From the NCBI GenBank assembly GCA_963799105.1, contig CAWCVR010000002.1, positions 620,001-684,000 on the forward strand: a DNA stretch of 64,000 nt, in the 5' to 3' direction. Numbering within the stretch: position 1 is the first letter of the stretch; each line of letters starts with the position of its first letter. The DNA comes from CAWCVR01 sp963799105. GTDB lineage: Bacteria > Acidobacteriota > Terriglobia > Bryobacterales > Bryobacteraceae. Positions 10,190 through 17,602 of this stretch are shown in pieces. The translations under genes and the position numbers were made by a program. The notes below the pieces were generated by a model that was not told the DNA's origin, did no database searches, and saw only the letters and a list, made by a program, of their open reading frames with translations.

Positions 10190-10423
10190 ATGGGGCAACC
10201 ACCCGAGCGCGAACGCATGGAGGCATACGTCCGCCGCTGGAAGGAACTGGGCCCGATACTCGAAAGTATCCGCGACCGCGAAATCCGCCAAGCCGATACC
10301 GCGGCCTCGATCCGCGCCATGGACCAGGCGTTCCGTATCGCGCTGCGGGACCTGCCGCCCCGCGCCTCCTCCGGGCTGGTCGAATGGCAACGCTACATGG
10401 CGCTCTGGCGGAAGCGTGGTTGA
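10190..10423 (+). CDS. Small hypothetical protein beside a nucleotidyltransferase-like gene
   Basis: 77 residues, charged and helical (VRRWKELGPILESIRDREIR). The 3' end overlaps the next gene by eight bases, indicating coupling. TACAAT lies about ten bases upstream of ATG, a possible -10 element with a very short leader. Small proteins in this position often partner AbiEii/MNT-type nucleotidyltransferases as antitoxins or regulators; that role is inferred from position only, and no HTH or RHH motif was recognised. Confidence 0.55.
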   Translation: MGQPPERERMEAYVRRWKELGPILESIRDREIRQADTAASIRAMDQAFRIALRDLPPRASSGLVEWQRYMALWRKRG

Positions 10424-11006
10424 CCTGATCGACGAGGCCGCGCGGCTGCAAGCGTTTCTCGAGAGCCACGGCCTGCGGTTCTGCATCGTCGGTGGAGTCG
10501 CGGTGCTGTGGTGGGGTGAGCCTCGTCTGACCCGAGGCGTCGATGTCAGCCTGCTGACTGGCTTGGGAGCCGAAGCGGAACCTGTCAACCTGCTACTGAG
10601 CGCCTACGCCCCGCGCATCGCCGGCGCGCGCCAGTTCGCGCTGGCGAATCGGGTGCTGCTCCTCCGGAGCCCCAGCGGTGCCGGCATCGACGTATCCCTG
10701 GCCGCCCTGCCTTACGAAGAGTTGGCCATAAGCCGCGCCCCGCTGGTGGAAGTTATGCCTGGCCGGCAACTCCGCCTCTGTTCGCCGGAAGATCTCATCG
10801 TTATGAAGCTATTCGCCGGCCGCGAGACGGACATCCGCGATGCCCGCTCGGTGGTGGTTCGCCAGGGGGAACGGCTGGATTGGGGCTACGTCGAAACGCA
10901 GCTTGCCGAATTCGCGGTACTCGCCGGCGACCCCGATCTAATGGTCCGGCTGGGGCGGCTGCGCGGCGGGATTTCTCCTACCGGAGCGCCTTCGACATGC
11001 GTATGA
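10416..11006 (+). CDS. AbiEii/DUF6036-like nucleotidyltransferase-fold protein, possibly inactive
   Basis: 196 residues from GTG 10416, the first start consistent with overlap of the upstream ORF. The Gly-Gly of the nucleotidyltransferase fold is visible (RFCIVGGVAVLWWGEPRLTR), followed by GVDVSLL where active enzymes carry D-x-D: one acidic residue is glycine here (or serine, depending on alignment). A later IDVSL supplies the usual third acid, and LCSPEDLIVMKLFAGR matches the conserved C-terminal part. Family members act as NTP-transferring toxins or defence proteins; with a metal ligand lost, this one may be inactive or altered. The 3' end overlaps the convergent GNAT gene by 29 bases. Confidence 0.65.
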   Translation: MVDLIDEAARLQAFLESHGLRFCIVGGVAVLWWGEPRLTRGVDVSLLTGLGAEAEPVNLLLSAYAPRIAGARQFALANRVLLLRSPSGAGIDVSLAALPYEELAISRAPLVEVMPGRQLRLCSPEDLIVMKLFAGRETDIRDARSVVVRQGERLDWGYVETQLAEFAVLAGDPDLMVRLGRLRGGISPTGAPSTCV

Positions 11007-11457
11007 AGTGGCACGGCATGGTGGTCGCCGTGGTCGCGGGGAACGGCGCCGTTCCGGTTTCCACGTAGCCCCGCTTGCCATAATACGGCGGCAGCTCCGT
11101 CCGCAGGTTGACGATCAGCATATCCATGTGGGCGCAGCCTTCGCCGCGGGCGCGGTCTTCGGCCACCGCCAGCAGCCGCGAGCCGAGTCCGCCGTGCTGC
11201 CGCGCCGGGTCGATCGAAAGCAAGCCGACGTACGACCGCTCGCCGCGCAGTTCCACGTACACGCAACCGGCCAGCGCGCTCTCGTCTTCGAGCACGTGGA
11301 ACTCGCCCCGGCCGAGGTGCTCCTCGACCTGCCGTACGGTGATGCGGTCGCCCACGGCGTAGAATCGCTCCACCCGGAAAGCCCGGTTGATCAGGTCGGC
11401 AAGCGCCGGAGCGTCGCCGCGGCCGGCTTTGCGAAGCTGCAGGCCGGTGTCTTTCAT
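10978..11457 (-). CDS. GNAT family N-acetyltransferase
   Basis: 159 residues from ATG 11457, chosen because it overlaps the upstream FHA gene stop as ATGA; an in-frame ATG 18 bases upstream is less likely. The acetyl-CoA binding signature is clear: LLSIDPARQHGGLGSRLLAVAE corresponds to beta4 and the R/Q-x-x-G-x-G/A loop, and YYGKRGYVETG is the typical C-terminal strand. Substrate not predictable. It is the last gene of the cell-wall signalling operon, which suggests a modifier of a peptide, amine or protein in that context, but this is only positional. Confidence 0.85.
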   Translation of the reverse strand: MKDTGLQLRKAGRGDAPALADLINRAFRVERFYAVGDRITVRQVEEHLGRGEFHVLEDESALAGCVYVELRGERSYVGLLSIDPARQHGGLGSRLLAVAEDRARGEGCAHMDMLIVNLRTELPPYYGKRGYVETGTAPFPATTATTMPCHFIRMSKALR

Positions 11458-12212
11458 TGTTCGAATCGCAGACATATTCGTCCCAGGTATATCTCGTCGC
11501 CCGGCCTCAACCGTTCGCCGCGCCGGTCACCGGAGGGTACCTCGATGGTGCGGCCGTCGCGAAACACGCGCGTGCCGAATTCGCTACCGTCGTCGCAGAT
11601 GCGGTACACGCCGGCCTCCATGCGGATGTGCGCGTGCTTGCGCGAAACCGTGGCGTTGGCCTCGTCCTCGCCTTCCAAAAATACCACGTCGTTACGCCGC
11701 AGGACACGCTGCTGGGTGTCGGCGATCTCCGCCATGCGGCCGAGGTTGAGGCGGGCCTTATCCAGCGGGTATTCGGCGCGCTCCGCCTTGCCCTTCACGA
11801 CGATCAGGCGGCCGTTAGCCGGCGCCGCCTTCGGACGGGCCTCATAATCGATCGCGAACGCGCCCACGCCGGTTTCGCGGGTGGCGACGGCCACCGAGAA
11901 CCCGCGCGGAACCTGGCAGCCCGAACCCTTCAGCGCGCTGCGGATGTCGTTCTCGAGCCGGCCGTCCCCGCCGAACGCCGCCTGGTACAGCGCCCGCCGG
12001 CCGGCGTCGGCCGAAACCAGGGTTACCGTCAGGTTCGGAAAGGGAAACATGCGCTGCCCACGGGCCACGGTTTGGATCTTGGTCTCCACCTCTTGCAGAA
12101 TCGCGCGGTGCACCACCAGCAACTCACCCGAATCCGCCGGGCCGAACATCTTCTCGGTCAAAGCGCGGAAACCCCGCTCGATGCTCTTCTCGATTCCGGC
12201 TGGCAGGCTCAT
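11454..12212 (-). CDS. FHA-domain protein with FhaA-like N-terminal domain
   Basis: 252 residues from ATG 12212, which overlaps the stop of the SEDS-PBP gene as ATGA; a longer open frame upstream lies inside that gene. Residues 1-110 resemble the DUF3662/FhaA N-terminal module (IEKSIERGFRALTEKMFG, then LTVTL). The C-terminal half is an FHA domain, with NLGRM near its start, TVSRKHAHIR as the phosphothreonine-binding SxxH core, and GSEFGTRVF. FHA domains bind phosphothreonine, so this is a candidate effector of the kinase in the same operon; in mycobacteria FhaA ties PknB signalling to cell-wall assembly. No membrane segment. Confidence 0.88.
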   Translation of the reverse strand: MSLPAGIEKSIERGFRALTEKMFGPADSGELLVVHRAILQEVETKIQTVARGQRMFPFPNLTVTLVSADAGRRALYQAAFGGDGRLENDIRSALKGSGCQVPRGFSVAVATRETGVGAFAIDYEARPKAAPANGRLIVVKGKAERAEYPLDKARLNLGRMAEIADTQQRVLRRNDVVFLEGEDEANATVSRKHAHIRMEAGVYRICDDGSEFGTRVFRDGRTIEVPSGDRRGERLRPGDEIYLGRICLRFEQ

Positions 12213-15200
12213 GGCTGAATCAGGCCCAATTTTACCGCGGCGTCTACGATCTCGGCCGCGGCGGGCGCGGCGGCTGTACCGCCGTAAATTCCATTCTCCA
12301 CCAGAATCGACACCGCAATCTTGCGCCCGCTTCCGCCGTAAGGCGCGAAGCCGATGAACCACGCGTGCGAGGGCGCGTCGCGAAGCTCCGCCGTGCCGGT
12401 CTTGCCCGCCACGGGAACCGCGGCCGAGGCGGCGCGTCGTCCGGTGCCGGAAGTCACCACTTCGCGCATGAATCCGCCCAGCGTCGCGGCCGCGTCCGCA
12501 CTCAAAACCGTCTCCGGAGGCGCGGTGCGCGTGTTGGTTTCGTCGGCGATCCAGCGCCCCTGCGGCATGGCGCCGCCGGTCGCCACCGTGGCGGCCACGC
12601 GCGCCATTTGAAACGGCGACGCCACCACCTGCCCCTGGCCATACGACGATTGCGCCAGCGCTTTCCCCAATTGCGCGGGGGTGTTGGGCACAGCCGTCGC
12701 AATGCCCAGCAGCGCGGCCGTATCGAACAGCGCCGTTGCGCCCACGTCGTAGGTTCCCAACTGCGCGAAGTAGGCATTGCAGGACACCACCACGGCGCGC
12801 TCCATGTCGAGCGTTCCATGCGGCTCGCGGTCCGTTACGTCGTCGCGAATGGGCCGCTTCGAGTTCTTAAGGAAGTTGCCCACGCGGCCGTCGGGCAGGC
12901 GGATGCATTCGTAAGTCCTGTGGGTCAACTGCATGTCTTTGCGGAGAGCGGCCATCGCCGTGACCACCTTGAACGTCGATCCCGGCGGATACAGCCCATA
13001 CCGCGCGCGGTCCAGGTAACTGCCGGCGTCGCCCGGCGGCACGTTGGCGCTACCGGAATCGCCGGACGGTTTCATGGCGGAATCCGGCTCCGGAGGGAGC
13101 GGCAGGCTGACCGCGGCCAGCAGATCGCCCGTGGCCGCGTCGAGCACCACCGCGGCGGCTTTCTCCTTGCCGGCGGCCTTAAGCTGTTTCCGCAGGATCT
13201 CCGCCACGCGCACCTCGAGGCGCGCGTCGAAGGTGGTGCGCACGTCGCGCGGACGGTCGAGAACGCGCCGCATCTCCGGGCTCCCCGGGTCGTCAAGCTG
13301 CCGCACCAGCGGAACCAGCTCGCGATAGTCGTAGCGCACCACCCGCTCCAGTTTGCCGGTCCGCGGGTTGGCAACCTCGACAAGGGTGGGCCGTTCGTCG
13401 AACCCCCGCAGGCGCCGCGCGGAATCGCGCTCCACGAACGACGTGTTTCCGGCCGCCCACCGCAGGCGCGTGCGCAAATCGCCCAACAGGTCGAACAGCA
13501 GCGCGCCCAGCGGGTAATGGCGGTTGTCGGCCGGGTTCGCCGCGCGGTCGAGATCGACACCGAGTTGCCGGTATTCGTCGCGATGATGCAGCAACTCCTG
13601 CCAGTCGCTGGTGGCCAGCGGCAGACCATTGCGGTCGTAGATGGCGCCCTTGGGAATCCGGCGCATCACGTCCAGGAAGCGCGGGTTGTACTGATAGCGG
13701 CGGGCTCCGTCGGCCTGGACCACCAGCGTGCCCTGGCTCATGGTGCCCGCGCCGTCCCACACCTGGACGTAGGCGGCTTTGGCCAGCACCGCCGCGCCCG
13801 CGATGGCGAAAATCAGCCCGGCGGCCGCGGCCGGTTTGCGGAATGGCTGAACGGCATCGGGCGCCGCCGCCTCGCTGGCACGCGCGGAAATAGACGCCAG
13901 CATGGCGATCAGCAGGAAGTTCGAGAGCATGGCGGTGCGGCCGTAGCTCAGGAACGGCGTCACCACGCCGGACAGCGGCCCCACCCCCAGCGCGCCCGCC
14001 GAAATCAGCAGCACCTGTAAGGCGGTGGCCGAGGCCAGGCCCGCCGCCAGGAAAAACTCGTAATCGGTGCGCGCGCGCAGGGCGATGCGCAGCGCGCGAT
14101 ACACCAGCCACGCGAACAGCGCGAACACGGCGGCTACACCCAGGAAGCCCCACTCCTCGCCGAGCGCCGAGAGAATCAGGTCGGTGTGCGCCGCCGGGAC
14201 CGCTTGCGGATCGCCGCGGCCGATGCCCATTCCCCACACGCCGCCGGTCGAGAACGCCCACAGCGAATGCGCCAGTTGATCGCCCCCGTGAATCATGTTG
14301 TTCCACGGCGAAAGCCACATCGAGACGCGTTCGCGAACGGTGTGCGGAACTCCGGCATAGTATCCCGCCACGAAGCCCAGCACCACCATCGCCAGGCCGG
14401 CGGCCGGCACCACCGCGCTCGCCCGCGCCACGCCGTAGAGCGCCAGGAACAGGCACGCGAAGATCAGCGCCGGCCCCATGTCCTTCTGCAGGAAGAAGAA
14501 CAGCAGCGAGAGGGCGACGCACACCGCCGCCGGGAGCGTATATTCCAGCGGCGGGATGTCCACCCAGCGCGTCAGCAGGGCGAGCCGGCCGCGCGTCTCG
14601 CGCGCGTGCCGCAACATGTCCCAGCGTTGGCCGAAGTAGCCGGCCAGGAACAACACCAGCAGCAGCCGGATGATCTCCACCGGCTGAAACCCCAGCAGGT
14701 TCACCTTGGCGTCGCTGGTCCCCGGCCCCGATCCCAAAAGCACCAGCAGCGCCGAGAGTGCGAAACTGGCGATCAGCGGCACGAAGCTGAACTTGCCGAA
14801 GAGCCGCTCGTAATCCAACCTGCTGGCCGCCCCCAGCACGACGCACCCCATCGCGACGCCCTGCGCGAAATCGACGAACAGCAGTTGGTCTCTCACCGGA
14901 TCGCGGAGGGCCGTCATCAGCGCCAGGCCGGCGCCGGCGAGCAGCATCACCGCCGGCAGCAGCCACGGATCGCCGCGGAATCCCGACGCGCTCCACCAGA
15001 TATGTACCAGCAGAAACGCCGCCAGGAAGCAGCCGGCCCACAGCTTGAACGCGTCCCGGAACCGGCCGGGCGGCCGCACCACGAACAACGGTTTCAATTG
15101 GCGGAATTCCTCGCTTGTCAGCAGCGGAACCGAGGCGCGCTCCCGCAAGCGCTCGCGAAACGAATCGAGGCCGCGCATCGAGCCCAGTTCCTCGGGCGTG

Positions 15201-15535
15201 ACCCGCAGGCGCGCGATGGCGCCCACGTTCGAAAGGCCGCCGGAGATGTAGTAGATCCTGCGCGCCACGAAGTCGCGCTCCGCCTGCGACCGGAAAAGGC
15301 TCAGCGCCGGCAGCAGATCCTCGCGTGCGTTCAGGCCATTCAGGTCCAGCAACTGCCGCGAGGACAATCCCGCATCGATGCCCGCCAGTTGCCGCGTCTT
15401 GACCCGATACACGTGGTGGAGGACCGCTGACACCAGCAGCCCGGCCGCCAGGATGCCGGCCAATTCCCTGACGCGCCACCACTGACGACGGCGCGGCGCG
15501 CGCCGATCACCGCCGCGGCTATAGGTCACCGCCAT
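12209..15535 (-). CDS. SEDS glycosyltransferase fused to class B penicillin-binding protein
   Basis: 1108 residues joining two normally separate enzymes of peptidoglycan synthesis. Residues ~1-160 are one membrane segment plus an unassigned extracytoplasmic region. Residues ~160-550 form a multi-pass RodA/FtsW-like polymerase with FQPVE at 283, QKDMG near 351 and HTDLILSALGEEWG near 450-463. After another membrane segment (~571-590) comes a class B transpeptidase: PKGAIYDRNG near 628, catalytic S853-T-F-K (SxxK), S918-C-N (SxN) and KTGT at 1045. All catalytic motifs look intact. It should polymerise glycan strands and cross-link them in one protein. The next gene overlaps by ATGA; the hairpin repeats upstream separate it from the kinase gene. 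Confidence 0.93.
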   Translation of the reverse strand: MAVTYSRGGDRRAPRRRQWWRVRELAGILAAGLLVSAVLHHVYRVKTRQLAGIDAGLSSRQLLDLNGLNAREDLLPALSLFRSQAERDFVARRIYYISGGLSNVGAIARLRVTPEELGSMRGLDSFRERLRERASVPLLTSEEFRQLKPLFVVRPPGRFRDAFKLWAGCFLAAFLLVHIWWSASGFRGDPWLLPAVMLLAGAGLALMTALRDPVRDQLLFVDFAQGVAMGCVVLGAASRLDYERLFGKFSFVPLIASFALSALLVLLGSGPGTSDAKVNLLGFQPVEIIRLLLVLFLAGYFGQRWDMLRHARETRGRLALLTRWVDIPPLEYTLPAAVCVALSLLFFFLQKDMGPALIFACLFLALYGVARASAVVPAAGLAMVVLGFVAGYYAGVPHTVRERVSMWLSPWNNMIHGGDQLAHSLWAFSTGGVWGMGIGRGDPQAVPAAHTDLILSALGEEWGFLGVAAVFALFAWLVYRALRIALRARTDYEFFLAAGLASATALQVLLISAGALGVGPLSGVVTPFLSYGRTAMLSNFLLIAMLASISARASEAAAPDAVQPFRKPAAAAGLIFAIAGAAVLAKAAYVQVWDGAGTMSQGTLVVQADGARRYQYNPRFLDVMRRIPKGAIYDRNGLPLATSDWQELLHHRDEYRQLGVDLDRAANPADNRHYPLGALLFDLLGDLRTRLRWAAGNTSFVERDSARRLRGFDERPTLVEVANPRTGKLERVVRYDYRELVPLVRQLDDPGSPEMRRVLDRPRDVRTTFDARLEVRVAEILRKQLKAAGKEKAAAVVLDAATGDLLAAVSLPLPPEPDSAMKPSGDSGSANVPPGDAGSYLDRARYGLYPPGSTFKVVTAMAALRKDMQLTHRTYECIRLPDGRVGNFLKNSKRPIRDDVTDREPHGTLDMERAVVVSCNAYFAQLGTYDVGATALFDTAALLGIATAVPNTPAQLGKALAQSSYGQGQVVASPFQMARVAATVATGGAMPQGRWIADETNTRTAPPETVLSADAAATLGGFMREVVTSGTGRRAASAAVPVAGKTGTAELRDAPSHAWFIGFAPYGGSGRKIAVSILVENGIYGGTAAAPAAAEIVDAAVKLGLIQP

Positions 15536-15551
15536 ATCAGCGGCTCACCGT

Positions 15552-15737
15552 TGTGGGGCAGGTTGTCAACCTGCGGCCGATTGTCAATCGGCCCAGCTCG
15601 CCCGCGCGGGGGACCGAGCGGCCTGGGAGGCCCCGCGCAAACCCCGGAAGGCGGGTTAACAACCCGCCGCAGGCTGCCAGCCTGCCCCACACACCCCCCC
15701 GTCGCGGCGCGCGGAGAACCTGGCAGGTAGTAGTACA
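15552..15737 (-). repeat. Composite palindromic repeat, locus B
   Basis: It fills the space between the kinase and SEDS-PBP genes. Read on the minus strand, it has the same 39-base tag as locus A (15737-15699, 34 of 39 identical), eight bases later a 42-base unit (15691-15650: GCAGGCTGCCAGCCTGC then GCGGGTTGTTAACCCGC), a GC-rich spacer, and an inverted unit (15593-15552) identical over 42 bases to 1275-1316. The tag-then-unit order and the orientation relative to transcription match locus A. Probably noncoding and able to form several hairpins in the intercistronic mRNA. Confidence 0.87.
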
Positions 15738-15751
15738 AAGCCACTGCCATA

Positions 15752-17602
15752 TCAGTGGCCCGCCCCGCCGGCGGCGATTTGCGCCAGCCGCGAATTCGCC
15801 CCGTCCAGGCCGCTCTGCACCAGGGCCGCCGATTTGGTGGCGTGACCGTAGGGAGCGATGCCCTGGTAGAGTTCCAGGGCGCGGTTATAATCGGCGGCGG
15901 CGCGCTCGATCTGGTTCTTCTCCTGCGGCAGGCCGCGCACGTTCTGCGCGTCCGAGATCAACTCGCCGGCGCGGTCCAGGTAGCCGTCCGCCAGTTGCTG
16001 CTTCTCCCGATTCCCCAGCGGATGCCCGAGCTTCTGCGCACCACGCAGCGCGTCGTAGGCCTTGTCGAGATCCTTCATGCCGTATACGTACAACTGCGCC
16101 AGCGCCAATTCCGGATCGGGCGAGCGGGGCATCAGTTGCTTCGCCTCGGTGAACCTCTCGACCGCCGTCACCAGTTCCTTTCCATCGTGCCGGTACAACC
16201 CGGAGATGCGCGCAATGTGCCCTTCGCACAGCCGCAACTCGCCTCGCACGGTGTCGTCCGGATCGAGCGCGAGCGCCTCCGCCAGCATGGCGCGCGCGTG
16301 CTCCCAGTCTTTCACCGGCTGGGCTTCGCCGTTCCGGAAGAGCGCGATCACGTGATTCGCCGCTTCAACCAGCCGCGCCCTCACGGCTGCGCGCGGTGAG
16401 CCCAACAGAACAGACGACGGATTGGGCCCGGAAAGTTCCGTCCATCGGCTCCAGATCTGGTCCGGATCGGTCAACTCCTCGGTCTGGATCTGGCGCTCGA
16501 ATGCCTTCCCCGCATGGTACAGCCGGTAGTTCGCGGCCGCGTCCCAGAGGCCGGCCAGCAGGCACACCCCGGCCAGGGCGATCACGACGCGTATGCCCAC
16601 GGACCACGTCCGCCATGCGAAGCCGCGCTTGCCCAGCGGCCACGCCGCCGGCCGGCTCTGCCCGCGTGGAGCGGAGCGCCGCGTCTCATCGCCTCCTCCG
16701 AGGAAGGTCCGCCGCGTCGCGTCCAGGTCCTCGGCCTCGGCCTGCACGGGCAAGCCCGCGCGGAATGCTTCCAGATCCGCGGCCATGTCGCGCGCCGATT
16801 GATACCGCTGCCCCGGTTCGGGCGCCATGGCCTTCATCAGAATCCGGCGCAGCGGCTCGGGGCACGGGTCCGGAGCGGGCGCCGGCGCGATGTGCGAGCG
16901 GATCGCCCGCTCCAGCCGCTCCGTGCTCTCCGCCTGGTAGGGTTGCCGCCCGGTGGCCATTTCGTACAGCATCACCGCCAGCGACCAGAGATCCGACTGC
17001 GCATCCACTTCGCCCGTCTCCAGCCGCTCCGGCGAGGCGTAGGGCACGCTGCCGAACTCGTTGCGCGTGAGCCGCCGCGACAGCGCCAGCGCCTTGGCGA
17101 TGCCGAAATCCAGAATGCGCACCTCGCCGCGGCTGGTGATGCGGACGTTCTTCGGCTTGATATCGCCGTGCACGATCCCCTTGAAATCGCGCCCGTCGAT
17201 TACGGCTTCGAGCGAGTGCGCGCTCTCCAGCACGCACGCCACGGAAATCGCCACGTCGGCGGCGAATTCCACGGCCAGCGGTCCGCGGCGCATCAACTCC
17301 GCCAGGTCCTGGCCGTCGATGTATTCCATGGCGATGTAGAAGATACCGTCCAGGTCGCCCACATCGTATACGCGCGTCACGCGCGGTTCCGTGGCCGCCA
17401 GTCGCGCCTGCAACTCGGCGCCGCGCCGCTCGGCGTCAATGGCGTCGCGCGTGTCGGCGTCGGGCGAGTGTTCGATCAGCTTGAGCGCTACCGCGCAGCC
17501 CGCCCCGGTATCCTGCGCCAGGTACACGTCCGCCATGCCGCCGCGCCCCAGTTTCTGGCGGATCTCGTACTTCCCGAGTCTGCGGCTAGGGGGAGCGATC
17601 AT
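15752..17602 (-). CDS. Membrane Ser/Thr protein kinase (PknB-like) with helical-repeat sensor
   Basis: 616 residues from ATG 17602, overlapping the phosphatase stop (ATGA). Kinase domain at ~11-275: glycine loop GRGGMADV (19-26), K41, catalytic loop HGDIKPKN (145-152, so a non-RD kinase with glycine before the catalytic aspartate), DFG (165-167), and FGSVPYASPE as the activation-segment end. A charged linker leads to one membrane segment (~335-356). The extracytoplasmic ~260 residues look like degenerate TPR helices rather than the PASTA repeats of actinobacterial PknB. Probably phosphorylates proteins read by the two FHA genes, reversed by the adjacent phosphatase. The sensed signal is unknown. 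Confidence 0.92.
   Translation of the reverse strand: MIAPPSRRLGKYEIRQKLGRGGMADVYLAQDTGAGCAVALKLIEHSPDADTRDAIDAERRGAELQARLAATEPRVTRVYDVGDLDGIFYIAMEYIDGQDLAELMRRGPLAVEFAADVAISVACVLESAHSLEAVIDGRDFKGIVHGDIKPKNVRITSRGEVRILDFGIAKALALSRRLTRNEFGSVPYASPERLETGEVDAQSDLWSLAVMLYEMATGRQPYQAESTERLERAIRSHIAPAPAPDPCPEPLRRILMKAMAPEPGQRYQSARDMAADLEAFRAGLPVQAEAEDLDATRRTFLGGGDETRRSAPRGQSRPAAWPLGKRGFAWRTWSVGIRVVIALAGVCLLAGLWDAAANYRLYHAGKAFERQIQTEELTDPDQIWSRWTELSGPNPSSVLLGSPRAAVRARLVEAANHVIALFRNGEAQPVKDWEHARAMLAEALALDPDDTVRGELRLCEGHIARISGLYRHDGKELVTAVERFTEAKQLMPRSPDPELALAQLYVYGMKDLDKAYDALRGAQKLGHPLGNREKQQLADGYLDRAGELISDAQNVRGLPQEKNQIERAAADYNRALELYQGIAPYGHATKSAALVQSGLDGANSRLAQIAAGGAGH

Noticed and set aside
12365..15430. 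Long plus-strand frames opposite the SEDS-PBP gene
   Set aside because: Same antisense effect; the minus-strand frame carries all catalytic motifs.
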